A DNA stretch of 64,000 nucleotides from Trichomonas vaginalis G3 (Eukaryota > Parabasalia > Trichomonadida > Trichomonadidae), in assembly GCF_026262505.1 (NCBI RefSeq), contig NC_067207.1, positions 19,560,082 through 19,624,081 on the forward strand. Direction: 5' to 3'. The notes below the pieces were generated by a model. It was not told the origin of the DNA and did not search any database. It saw only the letters and a program-made list of their open reading frames with translations. A program made the position numbers and the translations under genes. Of this stretch, positions 47,760-58,498 are shown in pieces. How positions within the stretch are numbered: position 1 is the first letter of the stretch; each line of letters begins with the position of its first letter.

Positions 47760-49244
47760 GCGAAATGCCCCGAATTTGAATACCTTCACAGAAATTTGAG
47801 AGAAAAAGCAATTAAGCAATGTATCCTTGAAATCATATATGCAATTCTAATATTAAAAAATTCTTTTGATTTGTGTTGATAAAATATTGAATATCTTCTC
47901 ATCTTACCGTATTTCAAAAATATAGCGGTGCAAAATTTTTGAAATAATTTTATTTCATAAACGAATAACATTCATGATAATCATCTTTTGAATTTCGTAT
48001 TAAAAATTTTACATTGAAAAATTGAGAGCATATAAAAAATCATTTCTATGATAATTAGGTCATTGCTTATCGAACATACATAGATCATTATTAGATATAC
48101 ATCTCGATTTATCTATTCATTTGGAAAATTTTTATTTTTCAGATATTTTACATCAAACCTTGTTGTCTAACTTCAAAATGGGATTGAAATTAATAATTGG
48201 TTATTAATTTCCTTTACGAGAATTTTTATCAATTTTCTATTGAATCCATCGTTTATAACCTGCCAAGTTTTAAAATAATATTATCTTTTTCTATTTTAAA
48301 GATGATTACAAAATAATTAGTTGATAACTTGTTGGATTATTTTAAAATACAACAACATTAGTCAATATTTTAGTACGTCAATACTCACATTTAACTTTAT
48401 TTCCCAAATCAGCATTTTTAATGCATTTTTTCCAGGATGTGAAACATTCCATTTCACAAACCAAAACAAATCAAGAGTTCTAATTTTTTCCATTTATTTC
48501 ATTCACGATAGAATAATATTCTTTGTTAGTAAATGATCGGGTCTTGAGTGAAGTACTTGGATCCAAGTGCATTCAATTTCGACCATTTATACGTTTCTGA
48601 CATAACTGACGATGCTTAATTGTTTATCATATATTTACCATTAGCTGCATAATTTAGAAGATATATACCATTTTTTTGCGATATCAACAATTTCAACGAA
48701 TGAGTGGTCATAATTCTCTCAATTAAATTTGATTTCATCGTGTTCTCCGTTCACATAACCACTCTCAGTTTTTCCTGACTCACCATTCATCAATAGCAAG
48801 GTATATAAATTGATATTTTATAATGAAGCTAATCAATTCCTTTACTTTCTGTAGTAACAAATATTGATTCACCAATTTTTTCTGATTATAATTAATTTTA
48901 ATATTTGAATATCAATATAATGAATATGTGTAAATATGTGACCAAAGATTTTCCGATTTTAATGCCTTTTTTTCTCTTCATATTTTCTTATGTCAATAAA
49001 TTACCTCATAAATGAGTGAACAAATAGGCCAGCTTCAAGGAAAGATAATTCTATTTCGGATTTAGGCTTAGATGCCTTGATCAATTACTTTAATATATTA
49101 TTATAAATATTCATTATGAATACATAAAATCGATTATGCATGTGACAGATATATGAATGAAGATTGTAATTCGTTATTCAGCAAAAAATATACATAAAGA
49201 TTTTATATTAACATGTTAAGTCCGAAAAGCTTCATAAAATCAAT
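47760..49244. other. AT-rich intergenic region
   Basis: About 1.5 kb right of the MULE. Short open frames are AT-driven and unconvincing. No repeat or RNA gene recognised. Confidence 0.55.
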
Positions 49245-50045
49245 TTATGAGTCTTCACTATATGTACAATCGTATGATTGAGCCATTGGTAGCTCAATAA
49301 CGTTTGACGGTACTTCTTGTGTTGGTAATTCAATAACTATATCAGGTTCTTGCTGTTCTTCTTCATGAGTATCTTTTTCAGCTATTGTAGGAACGTGGTA
49401 CTTCGATAAAATTTTCTCGGGTTCTGAAGAATGTGAAGAAATAGACTTATAAAGTCTTAATAACTCGTTGTATAAGCTTCCTTCTATTGCATTAAGATAG
49501 CTAAAAGCTTCCGAATATCTTACCCAGCCAGATTTCACACGACGCATTTTGAATTTACTAAATTTTTCATAGAATTCTATTAATTCTTTATCAGCATTAT
49601 ATAACTCATATGCAAGTTTTTGTTTCCTAAGGTTTGCAGTTTGATATTCTTCCTCATAATCGCTTCCAAGTTTTTGGAATCGATTTAGAGCTTTATCACT
49701 ATTTGTTTCAGCTTCTTTGAATAGATATTTGTAATGGTTCCTTTTCTTTTCTAGTCTCTTGCCAACAACGTAACGACAATTAATATCTTTGAAATCTTCT
49801 AAAGCGCGTTCAAGCTGAATTGCTGATGTTTTGTATATATCTGCTAATTTAATATATGTTTCGGAAATTTGTATAAAATGTTCTCGAAATGCGGGCGCTT
49901 CTTTTGCAATTATTTTAAAAACTGTTCTACTTTGGAATAAAACGGCTTCAGATTGCTGATGTAGATATTTAATAGCTTCTGTCAGCTCATTGGTAAATGT
50001 TTCAAGCTCAATAATTTGAGGCGGCCCTTGTAAGGCAGCAAACAT
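49245..50045 (-). CDS. BAR-like all-helical protein
   Basis: 266 residues. Residues 1-205 are almost entirely charged helices with heptads (KYLHQQSEAVLFQSRTVFK, LEKKRNHYKYLFKEAET, LRKQKLAYELYNADKELIE). A conserved-looking ALEDFKDINCRYVVGKRLEKKR and a SGWVRYSEAFSYLNAIEGSLY end suit the third helix of a BAR/F-BAR-type fold, where the domain dimerises and bends membranes in endocytosis. The C-terminal 60 residues are acidic and disordered with two similar VIELPTQE / VIELPMAQ motifs. I see no second domain such as SH3 or PX. The BAR label is by overall shape; a plain coiled-coil protein is the alternative. Confidence 0.6.
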   Translation of the reverse strand: MFAALQGPPQIIELETFTNELTEAIKYLHQQSEAVLFQSRTVFKIIAKEAPAFREHFIQISETYIKLADIYKTSAIQLERALEDFKDINCRYVVGKRLEKKRNHYKYLFKEAETNSDKALNRFQKLGSDYEEEYQTANLRKQKLAYELYNADKELIEFYEKFSKFKMRRVKSGWVRYSEAFSYLNAIEGSLYNELLRLYKSISSHSSEPEKILSKYHVPTIAEKDTHEEEQQEPDIVIELPTQEVPSNVIELPMAQSYDCTYSEDS

Positions 50046-50580
50046 ATGAGTTCACCTTCACCGAAAGGAAGTAATATTTATCATGATTTAATGATTCAAA
50101 CATATCATACACAAGGAGGTAAGTTCATCTTTAAAATGTTAAGCCTTTGCTTTTCGCGATTATTTCCCATTCTCAAATCGTTAATTATTTGGGTTAATGC
50201 TTTCTGGACTGAACCATTATAATTGAAATATGTAAATTTTGATAGATTCAATTGATTCCAACTAATTTTGTGAATGTTTTGAAGAAAATGATTTCCAATC
50301 TTTTTAAAAAACCATAAATCTATAAGAATCTTTACGAATATGTAATTTTCATTCTTAATAAATATCCAATTAGTAAATTAGCATTTTTTCTTTTCTTCGT
50401 GATCTTTTCAAAATTTTTCCACATCTAAAAATTAACACAATCTCTTAGAGTGTATATTTCATGAAGCGAATCCAATAATTTTTTTGTCTGAATTTTTCTA
50501 AATTCAATCAAAGTTATTGAATGATTTACATAAAGTTACAAAATAACGAAGAAATATACATATTATTTTGTATCTCGTTG
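50046..50580. other. AT-rich intergenic region
   Basis: Spacer between the BAR-like gene and the foldback element. No gene seen. Confidence 0.5.
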
Positions 50581-51824
50581 TAAACAGAAATTCATCAAAA
50601 GTGACACCTCAGAAAAGCTAAAATATTGAATTTTTGGAACTTTTGATAGAGCACGTTTTTAAATATTAATTAAAGTAAATGTATATTTTGTAAAGATTCT
50701 TTTTAATAAAAAAATAAAATTTTGAAGAAGAACACAAAATCTTCTGAAAAATAATATCACATAAACTCATATTATTTTCTAATATATAACTATTTTATAT
50801 AAAAATCAAATTCAATGATCTTAAAAGCGAATGATAAACCTCAAAATTTACGAATATAATGAGTGGGAATATAATGCTTATCTATCATAAAACCATATGA
50901 AATATCAATTTTTGCTTTACGCCTAATTTTTGACGACAATTAGCAAAAAATGTTAAATGTTAACACTCAGTCCATTTGAATATGAAAAATAAAATTGACT
51001 TTGATTAAATGTTTTTATTTATCATGCAATTCTTCTTGCGACCAAAGATTTGAATAAAAGTTCAAAAAATAAGATAGCTTAAAAAATAATATACGGTAGT
51101 GTTTACTAATAGATGAATAGTATATAAATTCTATTAAAATGGATTTGATCCAAAAAAATATAAAACCAAAAATAATTGTTATAATTTAAATGAAGAAGTA
51201 ATTTAAAACGATTTTATTTATGATCAAATTTTATATATTTTTTTGGATCAAATCCATTTTAATAGAATTTATATACTATTCATCTATTAGTAAACACTAC
51301 CGTATATTATTTTTTAAGCTATCTTATTTTTTGAACTTTTATTCAAATCTTTGGTCGCAAGAAGAATTGCATGATAAATAAAAACATTTAATCAAAGTCA
51401 ATTTTATTTTTCATATTCAAATGGACTGAGTGTTAACATTTAACATTTTTTGCTAATTGTCGTCAAAAATTAGGCGTAAAGCAAAAATTGATATTTCATA
51501 TGGTTTTATGATAGATAAGCATTATATTCCCACTCATTATATTCGTAAATTTTGAGGTTTATCATTCGCTTTTAAGATCATTGAATTTGATTTTTATATA
51601 AAATAGTTATATATTAGAAAATAATATGAGTTTATGTGATATTATTTTTCAGAAGATTTCATTCTATATGCTTATGAAAAGTACTCTCAAAACCAACTTT
51701 TCCTAATTATAATTAAATCTAGAATATTGTATTATGCTTAGTATTATTTCATTTTTCTCATTCAATTTAGAATTTACAAATGTCAAAAAATTGAGAGCTG
51801 TCACTTTTGATGAATTTCTGTTTA
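50581..51824. mobile_element. Foldback element: 26-bp outer and about 430-bp inner inverted repeats
   Basis: Outer inverted repeat of 26 bp (50581-50606 and 51799-51824, starting TAAACAGAAATTC). Inside it, two nearly perfect arms of about 430 bp (50737-51165 and 51229-51659) face each other around a loop of only about 63 bp. The segments between outer and inner repeats (about 130-140 bp on each side) do not match each other. No protein is encoded. A foldback or MITE-type DNA element; a clear target duplication was not found. Confidence 0.75.
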
Positions 51825-52039
51825 TTACAGTATCTGGTATGCCCTAAATCTGAAGAGTAAAGACATTGAAAAAATTCAATGTAGTTATGACCAGACATGA
51901 TCAAGTTACATTGCTTTATTTTATATGTATAATAATAATAACTAAAAATGTTCTACTGTAATTTCTATGAAAAACAAAATAATTTATTTTTTTGATAAAA
52001 TTGGACGGTGAAGGCCTAGAGATCGAACCAGAAGGAATT

Positions 52040-52585
52040 ATGTGCGATTGTGGTAATATTAAAATCAACTCACAGGAATATGAGTTTGGTGAACAAATTG
52101 CATGCACAGAAACAGACTTTAACAGATTATCTAAAGAAGGTAACTCTATTGTCGTTGCACAACCCTCCGAAATCGTTATAGAAAAAACAGATAAAACATC
52201 TATTGTATCTGATGGCTCTCAAATGTTTGAATTGGTTTGCCAGAATTGCAAAGAATGTTTCAGAATTGTTCCCTGTAAACATGTCGCTTACTGCTGCAAG
52301 GTTGGTGTACAAACTGAAAGTCTTCAATCGTTTAAGAACCAAATGAACTCAGCACGTCCAATTTCAGACTTCTTCCCATTGGCATTAAGACCCTTCATAG
52401 AAACATCCACCAAGACGCCTAATTCATCCATTAGTGAGCCAAAGATCGCATCTATGATGCTTCCTAAGTATAAAAAAGACTACTATGTCGATGACTCGGA
52501 CGATTCAGAACGTGACTTCCAACTCATGTTCAAAAACAAAAATGAGTGCATTGTAGGATCTTTTACACATCAGTGGATGTATTAA
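52040..52585 (+). CDS. Cysteine-rich protein of unknown function
   Basis: 181 residues from the first ATG (52040). The frame stays open about 55 bp upstream (GEGLEIEPEG looks coding), but no ATG is there, so the true N-terminus is uncertain. Two Cys groups are visible: CDCG at the start and CQNCKECFRIVPCKHVAYCC (about residues 67-86), a likely zinc-binding pair with a beta-rich stretch between. That is the general plan of Yippee/Mis18-like or treble-clef zinc folds, but I cannot assign a family. The C-terminal half is polar with an acidic patch (DDSDDSERD). Read in the same direction as the next gene, 200 bp upstream of it. Confidence 0.6.
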   Translation: MCDCGNIKINSQEYEFGEQIACTETDFNRLSKEGNSIVVAQPSEIVIEKTDKTSIVSDGSQMFELVCQNCKECFRIVPCKHVAYCCKVGVQTESLQSFKNQMNSARPISDFFPLALRPFIETSTKTPNSSISEPKIASMMLPKYKKDYYVDDSDDSERDFQLMFKNKNECIVGSFTHQWMY

Positions 52586-52784
52586 GACCTTGGAAATTTT
52601 ATATTACCGATCAAAATTGATATTTTTTAATAAAAGTTAATCATTTGGATTAAATTATATAAGAATTTAATTGATCTTCATGGAAACAAAGCTAATCATG
52701 TACATATCAAGTTCTTCAAATATAATTCTAAGAATATTTTTTACATAAAAAACCGTTTTTATACAATCTTTTGAGCAAAATAAA

Positions 52785-54251
52785 ATGGGAAAAGAACATT
52801 GGGCTTTGAAAACAATAGAAAATGAGAATCCTGGTCCAGGCTCATACAATATTGGTTCGACTTTTGGAAAAGACGCCTTAAAATACACAATTCGTAACAG
52901 ATATCCAGAGAGAAAGCCCGAAACATCTGAAGTACCTTTAAGAGCAATTCCAGATACATCAACAAGCAGAAAAGTACTACTTCCTCCCCACGATCCTAAT
53001 TACATTCCTGTAACTCATCAACAATGGCAAACTCCGGGTCCTGAATACATGCCACCAGATATGGGAAAGAAACCTGTATCTGCACGATCAACCAGAAGCA
53101 GAAAATCATTACAAGCTACAACTTCGCCACGTAGTGAAAGTCGTAAATCTTACAGTACGAACCCATATGGACCTGCAGAATACAATACACGCCGCGATTT
53201 GATAAATCCCCACTCACAAATGGCAATTGGTACTCGACCAAAAGAATACGGACTTAAAGGCGAGTCTCCAGGTCCTGATGCCTATAATCCACAGTCACCA
53301 AGCAGGAAGAACTTTTCAAAAGCATGCTCATTTGGAGCAAGAAATGATATCATTACTCCTAGAAGCTGTTCACCAGGTCCAATTTACAATCCAAATCCAG
53401 AAATGAATACAAGAATGTATAAGATTAGAGAGAGGGTTCCGATGCCTGTTGAAAAGATAGATATCACACCTTCACCCGGCAATTTTGATTTGAAGCCATT
53501 TGGAAGTGACACAAAACCCGTTACTTTTCCAAAAAGTTTCCAAAGAGATATTAAGCAAGAATTTGGAAACAGTCCCGCTCCCTACTACAATCTCCCTTCA
53601 CAATTCGATAATCCAAAAGGCATGACAATTGGTGGCGGTCCCAGAGAGCCATCAACACCAAGATCTGGTGATACATCTCAAATTTCAAGCCCAAGATCAG
53701 CAAGATCAATGAGATCATCACCTAGAACAGCAGATTCATCAAGCAGACGCTCAAACGGAACATCCAGATCCATAGATTTCAGTCGAGCTCAGAGAATTCA
53801 TGAAAGATACATACAAAGGAAGGCAGAAGAAGGAACCCCAGGACCAGGATATTATGATATAAAGTCAGAATCAAGTCAAAGATCATATAAAATGCACAAA
53901 CCGATGGAAATTCTTAAAAAATACAGGGAAGACGATAATATTTTACCTGGACCAGGATATTACAACCCAGATTATACTGCAACGAAACCATCCACACCGG
54001 CATTCTCTTTCAAAGATGACTGTGGAGCTGTTTCTCAGCGAGTTCTAGAACCAGCACCACCTTTCTACGATGTACATGGTAAAACAAGAACAATGAAAAC
54101 TTCTCCAAGATTTTCCATTGGAAATAGAACTCCTTACAAAGACCGTGATTGTTCAACTCAAGATGCTGGATATTATATGCTTCCTGATACTAACACAGGA
54201 CCATTCCATTCAATCCATCTAAGAGATAGACATGAACTTGTTCCAGAATAA
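52785..54251 (+). CDS. PG-rich repeat (SHIPPO/STPGR) microtubule-associated protein
   Basis: 488 residues with the spaced Pro-Gly-Pro-Gly-x-Tyr repeats of sperm-tail PG-rich (STPGR/ODF3/SHIPPO) proteins: NPGPGSYNI (about 15), TPGPEYMPP (about 83), SPGPDAYNP (about 163), SPGPIYNPN (about 196), SPGNFDL, TPGPGYYDI (about 350) and LPGPGYYNP (about 385), plus weaker copies to the end. The linkers are Ser/Arg-rich and likely disordered. Proteins of this class lie along or inside axonemal microtubules; in a trichomonad the flagella or the axostyle/pelta/costa cytoskeleton are candidates. No membrane segment. The ATG at 52785 is the first in frame; no Inr is evident. Confidence 0.92.
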   Translation: MGKEHWALKTIENENPGPGSYNIGSTFGKDALKYTIRNRYPERKPETSEVPLRAIPDTSTSRKVLLPPHDPNYIPVTHQQWQTPGPEYMPPDMGKKPVSARSTRSRKSLQATTSPRSESRKSYSTNPYGPAEYNTRRDLINPHSQMAIGTRPKEYGLKGESPGPDAYNPQSPSRKNFSKACSFGARNDIITPRSCSPGPIYNPNPEMNTRMYKIRERVPMPVEKIDITPSPGNFDLKPFGSDTKPVTFPKSFQRDIKQEFGNSPAPYYNLPSQFDNPKGMTIGGGPREPSTPRSGDTSQISSPRSARSMRSSPRTADSSSRRSNGTSRSIDFSRAQRIHERYIQRKAEEGTPGPGYYDIKSESSQRSYKMHKPMEILKKYREDDNILPGPGYYNPDYTATKPSTPAFSFKDDCGAVSQRVLEPAPPFYDVHGKTRTMKTSPRFSIGNRTPYKDRDCSTQDAGYYMLPDTNTGPFHSIHLRDRHELVPE

Positions 54252-54648
54252 AAAATTATTTGTATTTTTTACCTTTATTTAAAACATATGACTATTGATA
54301 TTTCGGTTTTTTGACATGAATGTTATGCTATTATACAATTATCGTGACATGTTACCCATAATTTTATTCAACGTTGGAATATTTTATCACAAAAACTACA
54401 TGCGGACTGCAAAAAATGCAAACATAAATGATACATAACACATTTGCGCATATCAAACGAATATCGATGAATCATATTGAAATTAATCAGAAAGTTATCT
54501 TTTCATTTGATGCAAAACAGGGAAAACACCAGAGATGATGCTTGGATGTTCACATCATAGGAAGTATATTTGAATTTTATTGGTAAAAAAATTTTATTGA
54601 ATTTTGCAATACATAAATAATAACTATTTACAAACAAAATCATATTAT
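54252..54648. other. Spacer between convergent genes
   Basis: AT-rich, between the 3' ends of the PG-repeat and E2F-like genes. No feature recognised. Confidence 0.6.
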
Positions 54649-55413
54649 TTAAACAGTTACCAGTGAGGGATACATTAGAATTGGAGCTCTAGTAAAATTT
54701 AACTCCTGAACCTTATTAAAAACGCTCCATCTTTCGGAAAAGATATGGGATCCCAAATTTTCAACTGGTCTGCTAAGTAAAGATCCGAGGTCTAATTGAT
54801 CATGAGATTCCTTGACTTTGATCTGTGGGAAGAAGCCTTCTTTAAGAAGAACTTCTCCTGGGACCATTGTCTTTGAGATAATTCCAACAACTTCAAGGAT
54901 ATGAGAGATCTGATAAAGCTTGCAGAGTGTGGTTTTGAATCTATTATTATTCCTGGAAAGGAAGTTACTTATCTGCTTGATATCCAAATTTGGACGATTG
55001 AAAGCAATAAAGGATAAGAGGAATTGAAGTGTTAGATTCGAAATAGTGACGGAATCTCCTGTGTAGAAAATTTCATTAAGATCTGCACCGGCAAATTTCT
55101 GGTTGACTTCATCATTAAGATTCTGGAGATGATTCTTCACGTTTTTCAATCCAAGCCAGGTGAAACAGTCAACGTTTGTCTTCTGGCAACATCCAGCAGA
55201 CTCTAGAACATTAACTACATCATAAAAACGTCTTCTTTGGAATCCAAAACGGTTACATAACTGTGTTATTGTGTAGTTCTGCTTTGGTTCTCTTTCAAGA
55301 GTATCAACTAGATAAATGATTGATGTCCTGAAGTTATCTGTGCCCTTTGGAGCAGCATATTGGATGGGGATCATCTGCATCATCTGTTGTGGCTGGTAGT
55401 AGTAGTAATTCAT
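54649..55413 (-). CDS. E2F-like transcription factor with two winged-helix domains
   Basis: 254 residues from the ATG at 55413. Residues about 24-90 form an E2F/DP winged helix: FRTSIIYLVDTLEREP, YTITQLCNRFGF, and the recognition helix RRRFYDVVNVLESAG (60-74). A second, more diverged copy covers about 120-185 (LQFLLSFIAFNRPNLDIKQISNFL ... FKTTLCKLYQISHILEVVGII). Two DNA-binding domains in one chain without a dimerisation or Rb-binding region is the plan of atypical E2F7/8/DEL factors, which act without DP as repressors of the cell-cycle programme. The N-terminus is Tyr/Gln/Met-rich. The Inr at 55417-55425 fixes the start. Confidence 0.85.
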   Translation of the reverse strand: MNYYYYQPQQMMQMIPIQYAAPKGTDNFRTSIIYLVDTLEREPKQNYTITQLCNRFGFQRRRFYDVVNVLESAGCCQKTNVDCFTWLGLKNVKNHLQNLNDEVNQKFAGADLNEIFYTGDSVTISNLTLQFLLSFIAFNRPNLDIKQISNFLSRNNNRFKTTLCKLYQISHILEVVGIISKTMVPGEVLLKEGFFPQIKVKESHDQLDLGSLLSRPVENLGSHIFSERWSVFNKVQELNFTRAPILMYPSLVTV

Positions 55414-55416
55414 CAA

Positions 55417-55425
55417 GAATAATGA
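55417..55425 (-). promoter_or_regulatory. Initiator (Inr) of the E2F-like gene
   Basis: TCATTATTC on the minus strand, giving a 10-nt leader before the ATG at 55413. A good trichomonad Inr. Confidence 0.7.
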
Positions 55426-56972
55426 TTGGTTTTGAAAGAAATCACAAAACTCTCAAATTTTGAGAACAGATATTTCGCTAGTTCAGAATTTTTGTTAAGT
55501 TTACAAACGCTCAGATATACAAATTCTTATTTAGCGTCATCAATTTTGAATGGATTATCCATACGTTCATTATCCACTTTTATGATATGTTCCATAATTA
55601 ATAACAAGACATATTTTAAATTTTGTTGTTTTTCTTATCAAATTTTTAATTTCTAAAACTATCGGCATTTTTGTGGTGAGATGATATCCCTTCAAAAAAT
55701 TAAAATCTAATATTTTTCTTGGAATATTACTATATATAAAGTTCTAAAACTATTTCGAAAATTTAGGATTGACCGCTATCCTCACAATGTTCGTGCATAA
55801 TTCATTTACGTTTATCTCAAACTATTCAATTTATTGTACACACTTTTGTGAGCTATCTCACTAATTGATTATCATCGTCTTAATAATATAATTTCTATAA
55901 ATAGTATTTTAAGTATAATTCCTAAGTTTGCATTTCGCATCGTTGGTATTCATTTAATTGATAATAAATTGAACAAACACGAATATATTGATGGTAATAG
56001 CATTACCATATCATAAATATCATATTTGCTAGAAAACTTTTAATTTATGCATTGAACACGATAATCAATCAAAGATTGCTCTTTATTTTCCTTGATTGAG
56101 TAATAGATCTCATATTATTGTGTTTACTCTGTTAATATAGAATTATTCCTTCAACTATAAAGCATTAAATATATGCCTTACTAGTGAATAATTCAAATAT
56201 TTATTATAAAATATATAAATACATTTTTACGAGTGGAACATGCATTAATTCATTTGTGTGACAATTATCATTCCTTAAAAAGATTAAACGCTCATATCAA
56301 ATTTTCTGATATATGAAAACAGTTATTTTATTAATTTTCTTATATAAATGAGTTAGTATATACATTGTACATTTATTACTTAATAGTTTGATGAATAGCA
56401 ACAGCTTGATTCCTGTCTTCTCAATAATTCGCAAGAAGCTTCAAATGAACTTACCTAATGACTTATATAATTATACAACCATCGTATCAACCTTCCATTT
56501 TAATGCATTTATCTAAACATCATCGATATTAGCAATTATTATTTTTTTAAGATTGAATTGGCGCTTGCTAATATGAATGATGATATACACTTTTGTGTGA
56601 ACTCAAACAATGATTCATTCACATATAACATCATATTAAAATGGAATTTGTGGAATGATATTAACATTTGACTTATATATACTGCTCATTAGTGTTTGAC
56701 TCTTGAAAATGTTATATTCTAGCATTATTTTTGCACATGTGTACATGATATTGAGTTGGGAAAATATCAAATGTCTTGGATGGAAATATATCTTAAAGAA
56801 TCAATTATTTGGCTTTGTGGTAGCAATTACTCAATTATGGAACAATAAAGACCATTGAATAAATGAAAAAATTTACTTGATCTCAATAAATATAAGTACA
56901 AGGAATATACATTTACTGCCATTGATTAAAGTTTCAGTCCGAAAAATCAATTTATCTATACCAAACCAAAAT
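55426..56972. other. Long AT-rich intergenic region
   Basis: About 1.5 kb, no credible gene. Ends at the TA-flanked element. Confidence 0.55.
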
Positions 56973-57900
56973 TAAGGGTGCACACGAGAGGGTCATGTAA
57001 ACTTCAGAATTTAGAACCTTATTTTAGGCATTATCTTGGCTACCTATTTAGGCTCGAAAAGCAAAAAATATCAAAAAATACAACTTGAGTCCATTATGAC
57101 CCTTTCATGGAGGTAGTTTTTATCCGCTAGTATTTTCCCTTTGAATCTCTTTACAATTCGAAATCAAATTCAAATCTCAGTAGAAGAAAGGAAGAATCGA
57201 CTTACTACGGTTGTAATACGAATAAATACATATATTTAATTATTTTTATTTACATAATAATTGTTTGAAGCTCATATTCCATCAAATTTTTAAATAAAAA
57301 CATTAAAATGTTGAAAATGTTCATATATTTTAATAGGGTTTTGGCACTTTATTGAGGAATTACTACATACATAGTCGAACTGAACTTGACATTTTGAAAT
57401 TTAAATTATTTATCAAAATTAAAATTTAACTTGAAATTTATAATTATTTAGTCATATTTTGCATAATTCTAAGTAGATTTTGTAAAAAATCAAGAAAGAA
57501 AAATTTTAACGTGCTTTATTTTTTCTTTTTTATAATAATACATATTATTATATAATTAACATATTCATAATGTTTCACTCTTTCAAAAATATAATTCTCC
57601 TCCTCTCAAATAAACGTACATACGGGTGGCCTCTTTTTTCAAAAAATTAAAATTTGAAATTTTGGGCTCAAATATTAGAGATTTTTTCAACCTTCAACGA
57701 TATATGTTGTCTATATCAGACCTCCTTTCTTTTTGATACTTAACATTGTTCCTAAATCTTAGCCGTTAAGGCTGTTCTGAATAGAGATGCGAGTTTCCGA
57801 ATTTTTTTAGCCCTGGGATGTCATAACCGCTGCGGTTTTGTAAAATTTGGGATAAATTTTGACAATCCATTTTTTGTGGGATGTACGTTTATATCAATTT

Positions 57901-57918
57901 GCTCGGCGTTTGCCGAGC
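57901..57918. repeat. Short GC-rich hairpin
   Basis: GCTCGGC, loop GTTT, GCCGAGC: a perfect 7-bp stem at the left edge of the hairpin cluster. Confidence 0.7.
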
Positions 57919-57941
57919 TATTGTACAATCCTACTCGAATT

Positions 57942-58182
57942 CATTACGCAGCCCTGGTCACTCAAAGGCCAGGGCATACAATTACAAAATAGTAGAGTGA
58001 GACTCTTCTAATTTCTTCCAATCACAAGGAAGATCTTAGAAGAGCCTCACTCTGCTCGAACACATTACGCAGCCCTGGTCACTCAAAGGCCGGGCATACA
58101 ATTACAAAATAGTAGAGTGAGACTCTTCTAATTTCTTCCAATCACAAGGAAGATCTTAGAAGAGCCTCACTCTGCTCGAACA
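57942..58182. repeat. Two tandem units of about 121 bp, each with two hairpins
   Basis: Units start CATTACGCAG at 57942 and 58063; a third start is at 58183. Each contains GCCCTGG ... CCAGGGC (57951-57975 in unit 1, slightly changed in unit 2). Each also has an 18-bp stem with one mismatch, AGAGTGAGACTCTTCTAA paired with TTAGAAGAGCCTCACTCT (57994-58053 and 58114-58173), with inner CTTCC/GGAAG pairing. Confidence 0.85.
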
Positions 58183-58194
58183 CATTACGCAGCT

Positions 58195-58214
58195 CCTGCT
58201 CAACAATGAGCAGG
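58195..58214. repeat. Perfect 8-bp hairpin
   Basis: CCTGCTCA, loop ACAA, TGAGCAGG, directly after the tandem units. Confidence 0.7.
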
Positions 58215-58451
58215 TCTTACCACTTTGAGAGGCTTTCGCTCGAGTTCTGATGCAGATCCCAACGCGAGCGAGAGTCTCTCAAGCAAGCTTCTAATTCGTA
58301 GCTAGAGTTTCACTCTTATGAACTGGCAGCCAATTTGAGAGACTTTCGCTCGAGATCTAATGAAAAATCAGAACTCGGCCAAAAATTGCCCAAACAGGCT
58401 TGTAATTCGTAGCTATAGTATTGATCGTATGGATGTGTTGCCAATATGAGA

Positions 58452-58498
58452 GACTTTCGCTCGATGTCTGATATTGCATCAGACATCGAGCGAAAGTC
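58452..58498. repeat. Perfect 21-bp hairpin
   Basis: A 21-bp arm starting GACTTTCGCTCGATG, a 5-nt loop ATTGC, and the exact complement. The arm begins with a motif (GAGAGACTTTCGCTCGA) that recurs at about 58226 and 58337, the first also followed by a diverged complement. Strongest secondary structure in the cluster. Confidence 0.85.

Noticed and set aside
48321-48536. 71-codon frame right of the MULE
   Set aside because: AT-driven Phe/Ile/Ser-rich translation, no supporting promoter signal or motif.
57942-58182. Relation to the MULE 121-bp repeat because of the equal period
   Set aside because: The sequences are unrelated; the similar length is coincidence.
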